10,076 nucleotides of DNA, taken from Bacillota bacterium. Lineage in GTDB: Bacteria; Bacillota; Clostridia; Oscillospirales; Oscillospiraceae. This document shows, in pieces, positions 7,187 to 10,076 of this stretch. The DNA is taken from contig JAEXWS010000061.1 of the NCBI GenBank assembly GCA_023406225.1, positions 1-10,076 on the forward strand, given 5' to 3'. Both the position numbers and the translations under genes were made by a program. Positions within the stretch are counted from its first letter, which is position 1. Each line of letters opens with the position of its first letter. The notes beneath the pieces are model-generated. The model made no database searches and was not told the DNA's origin. It saw only the letters and a program-made list of their open reading frames with translations.

Positions 7187-7516
7187 ATGGAACTGACAAG
7201 CAAACAGCGCGCCCAGCTGCGGGGAATGGCCAACGGCATCGACACTATCCTCCATATCGGCAAGGACGGCATCGGGGAAAACCTCATCCGGCAGGCCAAC
7301 GAAGCCCTGGAGGCCCGGGAGCTGGTCAAGGGCCGGGTGCTGGACAATAACCTGGAATACGACGCCCGGAAGGCCGCCGAGGAGCTGGCCGCCGCCACCC
7401 GCAGCGAGGTGGTCCAGGTCATCGGCACGAAATTCGTGCTCTACCGGGAGACCCACGCAAGGCCCAAGGACCAGCGCATCCAGCTGGTGAAGCCCGGGAA
7501 GAAGAAAACGGTTTAA
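7187..7516 (+). CDS. yhbY: YhbY/YqeI-family CRM-domain RNA-binding protein
   Basis: This 109-residue protein is a single CRM domain, a small alpha/beta fold that binds RNA. In E. coli, YhbY associates with pre-50S ribosomal particles. Visible features are the N-terminal LTSKQRAQLRGMAN helix, the loop motif GKDG (25-28) in ILHIGKDGIGENLI, the charged second helix, the strand VVQVIGTKFVLYR and a basic tail ending KPGKKKTV. The ATG at 7187 has AAGGAG five bases upstream. It lies 27 bases after rdgB and 16 before nadD. Linkage of yhbY (yqeI) to nadD and yqeK is the classic Bacillus order, so a role in ribosome assembly is the likely one here. The length is close to the family's 95-105 residues. 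The symbol yqeI would be equally valid. Confidence 0.95.
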   Translation: MELTSKQRAQLRGMANGIDTILHIGKDGIGENLIRQANEALEARELVKGRVLDNNLEYDARKAAEELAAATRSEVVQVIGTKFVLYRETHARPKDQRIQLVKPGKKKTV

Positions 7517-7532
7517 AAGAGGAAAGCGACCC

Positions 7533-8723
7533 ATGAAGATCGGAATTTACGGCGGCACGTTCAACCCGCCCCATCTGGGCCACATCACGGCGGCCCGGGC
7601 GGTGTTCGAGCTTTTGAAGCTGGACCGGCTGCTGCTCGTCCCCGCGGGTCTGCCGCCCCACAAGGCCCTGCCGGAGGGCGGCCCCACGGCGGCGGAGCGG
7701 CTGGAGATGACCCGCCTGGCGGCGGAGCAGACGGGCCTGGGGGAGCGGGTGGAGGTTTTGGACCTGGAGCTTCGCCGGGAGGGGAAGAGCTACACCGCGG
7801 ACACCCTGGCCCAGCTCCGGGCGCAGTACCCGGAGGCGGAGCTGTGGCTGCTGATGGGGACGGATATGTTCCTCACCCTTCAAACCTGGCGCGCGCCGGA
7901 GAAGATCCTGGACCTGGCGGGGATCGCCGCCTTCGGCCGCACGGAGGAGGATACGGAGGAGCTGTTCGCCGTCCAGCGGGACGCGCTGTACCGGGCGTAT
8001 CCGAACGCCCGCCTCTTCACCCTCACCATCCCCGGCGTGGTGGAGGTCTCCTCCACGGAGCTGCGGGAGCAGCTTGCCGCGGGCCGGGGAGCGAACCTGC
8101 TGGCCCCGGCGGTGTACGGCTATATCCTGCGCCGGGGGCTGTACGGGACCCACGCGGATCTCAAGCGCCTGCCCATCAGCCGCCTGCGGCCCGTGGCGCT
8201 GAGCTGCCTGAAGCACAAGCGCATCCCCCACGTGCTGGGGACGGAGCAGGAGGCCATCCGCCTGGCGGAGCGCTACGGCGCGGATGTGGAGAAGGCCCGG
8301 GTGGCCGCGCTGCTCCACGACTGCACGAAGCGGCTGGACATGGCGGAGCAGCTTTCCCTGTGCCGCCGGTACGGCCTGGAGCTGGACGAGCTGGAGCGGC
8401 AGGCGCTGAAGCTGCTCCACGCCCGGACCGGGGCGGAGATCGCCCGGGACGTGTTCGGCGTGGACGGCGAGATCTACAGCGCCATCCGGTGGCACACCAC
8501 CGGACGCGCCAACATGACACTGCTGGAAAAGATCATCTATCTTGCGGACTATATCGAGCCCTCCCGGGATTTTCCGGGGGTGGACAAACTGCGCGGCGTG
8601 TGCTATAAAGACCTGAACGCGGGCCTTTTGCTGGGCCTGGAGATGACCATTCAAGAGATGACGGACATGGGAAACCCCGTGCACCGCGCCACGCTTGAGG
8701 CGCGGGACGCACTGAAAGGATAG
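7533..8723 (+). CDS. nadD: Fused nicotinate-nucleotide adenylyltransferase (NadD) and HD-domain Ap4A hydrolase (YqeK)
   Basis: One continuous 396-residue ORF joins two enzymes that are separate neighbouring genes in Bacillus. Residues 1-204 are NadD, which transfers AMP from ATP to nicotinate mononucleotide in NAD synthesis. It shows GGTFNPPHLGH (7-17), LVPAGLPPHK (35-44), GTDMF (109-113) and SSTELR (173-178), the ATP-binding ends of the fold. Residues about 219-396 are YqeK, an HD-superfamily metallohydrolase that splits Ap4A symmetrically to ADP. It shows KRIPHVLGTEQEA (229-241, H233), LLHDCTKR (261-268, HD pair H262 and D263), H296, WH (320-321) and YLADYIEP (336-343, D339). The linker is short (about 205-218), with no internal stop, and the frame holds throughout, so this is not an assembly join by sequence alone. 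The ATG follows AAGAGG at 7517-7522 with a slightly long gap. LCP follows after 9 bases. Confidence 0.95.
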   Translation: MKIGIYGGTFNPPHLGHITAARAVFELLKLDRLLLVPAGLPPHKALPEGGPTAAERLEMTRLAAEQTGLGERVEVLDLELRREGKSYTADTLAQLRAQYPEAELWLLMGTDMFLTLQTWRAPEKILDLAGIAAFGRTEEDTEELFAVQRDALYRAYPNARLFTLTIPGVVEVSSTELREQLAAGRGANLLAPAVYGYILRRGLYGTHADLKRLPISRLRPVALSCLKHKRIPHVLGTEQEAIRLAERYGADVEKARVAALLHDCTKRLDMAEQLSLCRRYGLELDELERQALKLLHARTGAEIARDVFGVDGEIYSAIRWHTTGRANMTLLEKIIYLADYIEPSRDFPGVDKLRGVCYKDLNAGLLLGLEMTIQEMTDMGNPVHRATLEARDALKG

Positions 8724-8732
8724 AAAAAAACC

Positions 8733-10076
8733 GTGGAGAAAGAGACTGGAAAGCGCCTGTCGGGTGGGAGACCCCGGACGAAGGAAGGAAAAAAAGCAAA
8801 AAGACCCAGCCGCCTCACCCGGCAGCAGAAAGGGCTGGTGGCGGTGGCGGCGGTGCTGGCCGTGGCGCTGATCGGCGTGCTGGCGTGGCGGAGCCTGTTC
8901 ATCAAGCCGGAGCTGCCCGTGGGCAAGGACCCGGACGGCCCCGGCCAGGGGGCGTCCATCGACTGGGGCGAGGGCACCCGGCCCCGCAGCGGCGGGGAGC
9001 GGAAGAGCAAGGACTACTACACCGTTTTGATCCTGGGACGGGATACCGGCGGCGGCGGGAATACGGACACGATCCTGCTGGCAAGCTACGACGTGACCAA
9101 CCAGAAGGCCACCGTCATGTCCATCCCCCGGGATACCATGGTGAACGTCCCCTGGGACATCAAACGCATCAATTCCGTCTATAATTATTACAACGGCGGA
9201 GAGAAGGGCATCCAGCACCTCTACAAGGAGATCTCCCAGCTGGTGGGCTTCGAGCCGGACTACCAGGTGGTGGTGGAGTGGGAGGCCGTGGGCGAGATCG
9301 TGGACGCCATGGGCGGCGTGTACTTCGACGTGCCCCGGGACATGAACTACGAGGACCCTTACCAGGACCTGTCCATCCATCAGGCGGCGGGCTACCGCCT
9401 GCTCTCCGGCGACGACGCCATGCAGGTCCTGCGCTACCGCCACGACAACCGGAAAAACGGCAAGACCCTGGGCTATCCCGACGGCGACCTGGGCCGCATC
9501 AAGACCCAGCAGGCGTTTTTGAGCGCTATGGTGAGCCAGCTTTTGAAGCTGGAGAACATCACCAAGGTCAACCAGTTCATCAAGGTGTTCCAAAAGAACG
9601 TGGAGACGGACCTGAGCTTCCAGAACATTCTCTGGTTCGCCCAGTCCGCGTACCTGGGCGGGCTGAAGATGGAAAATGTGAACTTCGTCACCATGCCCAA
9701 TAAAAACGTCTCGCTCTGGAGCCGTACCGTGGGCAACATGCAGTCCTATGTGGTGCCCATCCCCGGCGAGCTGCTGGATCTGGTGAACAACGACTTGAGC
9801 CCCTTCGTGGAGAAGTTCACCATGAAGGATCTGGACATCATGTCCGTCAACGCCGATGGCTCCGTCAGCTCCTCCACCGGACGGGTGGAGGACGCCAAGG
9901 CGGCGGTGCCCCCGGTGAAGCCCGCGAAGGAGCCGGAGCCCACTGACGAACCCACGGTGGATGAAAACGGGGATCCCATTGACCCGGAGACCGGGCTTCC
10001 CCTGGACCCGGAGACCGGCGGGACCACCTCGGAGGGCGGCGGGACCACCGCCCCGCCGGAGGGCGGCGCCGGGACC
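8733..10076 (+). CDS. LytR-CpsA-Psr (LCP) family cell-wall polymer ligase, 3' end outside window
   Basis: LCP proteins transfer lipid-linked secondary polymers (teichoic acids, capsule) to peptidoglycan on the outer face of the membrane. The frame is open from GTG 8733 to the window end: 448 codons with no stop. AAAGGA (8715-8720) lies 12 bases upstream, a long spacing, and the gene starts 9 bases after the nadD-yqeK stop, so coupling is likely. A basic cytoplasmic head (1-33, many Lys/Arg) precedes one transmembrane helix (about 34-56). A polar linker and the LCP domain (about 90-345) follow, with NTDTILLASYDV (D112), SIPRDT (130-135, R133), LSGDDAMQVLRYRHD and DLGRIKTQQ (D252, R255), the phosphate-lipid binding residues of the family. 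The tail after about 390 is Pro/Glu/Gly/Thr-rich, a likely wall-spanning segment. Position between yqeK and, typically, rsfS is standard in Firmicutes. Confidence 0.95.
   Translation, partial: MEKETGKRLSGGRPRTKEGKKAKRPSRLTRQQKGLVAVAAVLAVALIGVLAWRSLFIKPELPVGKDPDGPGQGASIDWGEGTRPRSGGERKSKDYYTVLILGRDTGGGGNTDTILLASYDVTNQKATVMSIPRDTMVNVPWDIKRINSVYNYYNGGEKGIQHLYKEISQLVGFEPDYQVVVEWEAVGEIVDAMGGVYFDVPRDMNYEDPYQDLSIHQAAGYRLLSGDDAMQVLRYRHDNRKNGKTLGYPDGDLGRIKTQQAFLSAMVSQLLKLENITKVNQFIKVFQKNVETDLSFQNILWFAQSAYLGGLKMENVNFVTMPNKNVSLWSRTVGNMQSYVVPIPGELLDLVNNDLSPFVEKFTMKDLDIMSVNADGSVSSSTGRVEDAKAAVPPVKPAKEPEPTDEPTVDENGDPIDPETGLPLDPETGGTTSEGGGTTAPPEGGAGT
9981..10018 (+). repeat. Short in-frame tandem repeat in the LCP tail
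   Basis: GACCCGGAGACCGG occurs at 9981-9994 and again at 10005-10018, a 24-base (8-codon) period giving DPETGLPL then DPETGGTT. Gly/Thr/Pro-rich codons continue to the window edge. This is a low-complexity extracellular tail that may vary in length between strains. Confidence 0.6.

Noticed and set aside
7419..9593. A 724-residue antisense open frame across nadD-yqeK and the LCP gene, and a similar one at 4160-5746
   Set aside because: They are shadows of well-identified plus-strand genes, caused by the same codon bias, with no binding site or family motif.
1..10076. Search for a defence system, CRISPR array, prophage or insertion sequence
   Set aside because: No regularly spaced repeats, transposase, integrase, nuclease-effector or toxin-antitoxin pair was recognised. 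The XRE regulator with a membrane protein is better explained as a small regulatory pair.

Overview
The window is a GC-rich stretch (roughly 65% by eye, with G or C in most third codon positions) carrying one collinear plus-strand run of bacterial housekeeping genes. The order smc - ftsY and then rph - rdgB - yhbY - nadD/yqeK - LCP, the compact FtsY, the strong GGAGG-type ribosome binding sites and the GTG starts point to a high-GC clostridial Firmicute. An Oscillospiraceae-type gut anaerobe (Oscillibacter, Flavonifractor or Lawsonibacter-like) is my best guess. That placement is inference from gene content, not from a search.

Layout. Bases 1-274 hold the end of a small membrane protein overlapping, by ATGA, a 63-residue Cro/C1-type regulator. 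A near-perfect intrinsic terminator (275-310) closes that unit. A promoter (about 320-348) then opens a new unit with smc (383-3949, GTG start). A 234-base gap packed with five consecutive hairpins separates smc from ftsY (4184-5056). Next comes a gene that does not belong to the usual housekeeping order, a chloramphenicol-acetyltransferase-like acyltransferase (5156-5773), preceded by a 21-codon ORF whose stop overlaps its GTG start. From 5815 onward the genes are tightly packed: RNase PH (rph), the ITP/XTP pyrophosphatase (rdgB), the CRM-domain RNA-binding protein (yhbY), a single-chain fusion of NadD with the HD-domain Ap4A hydrolase YqeK, and a LytR-CpsA-Psr (LCP) cell-wall ligase that runs off the right edge.

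How the genes work together. SMC and FtsY serve chromosome organisation and membrane targeting of ribosomes. RNase PH, YhbY, RdgB and NadD-YqeK are a maturation and nucleotide-quality set (tRNA 3' trimming, ribosome assembly, removal of deaminated purine nucleotides, NAD synthesis plus Ap4A breakdown). The LCP protein attaches secondary polymers to the wall. No terminator is visible between smc and the right edge, so one long transcript, or several overlapping ones, is likely.

I did not find a clearly new multi-gene system. The points most worth following up are the hairpin cluster between smc and ftsY, the fused NadD-YqeK enzyme, and the intruding CAT-like gene with its coupled upstream ORF and different third-position codon use. 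No tRNA, rRNA, CRISPR array or transposase was seen.
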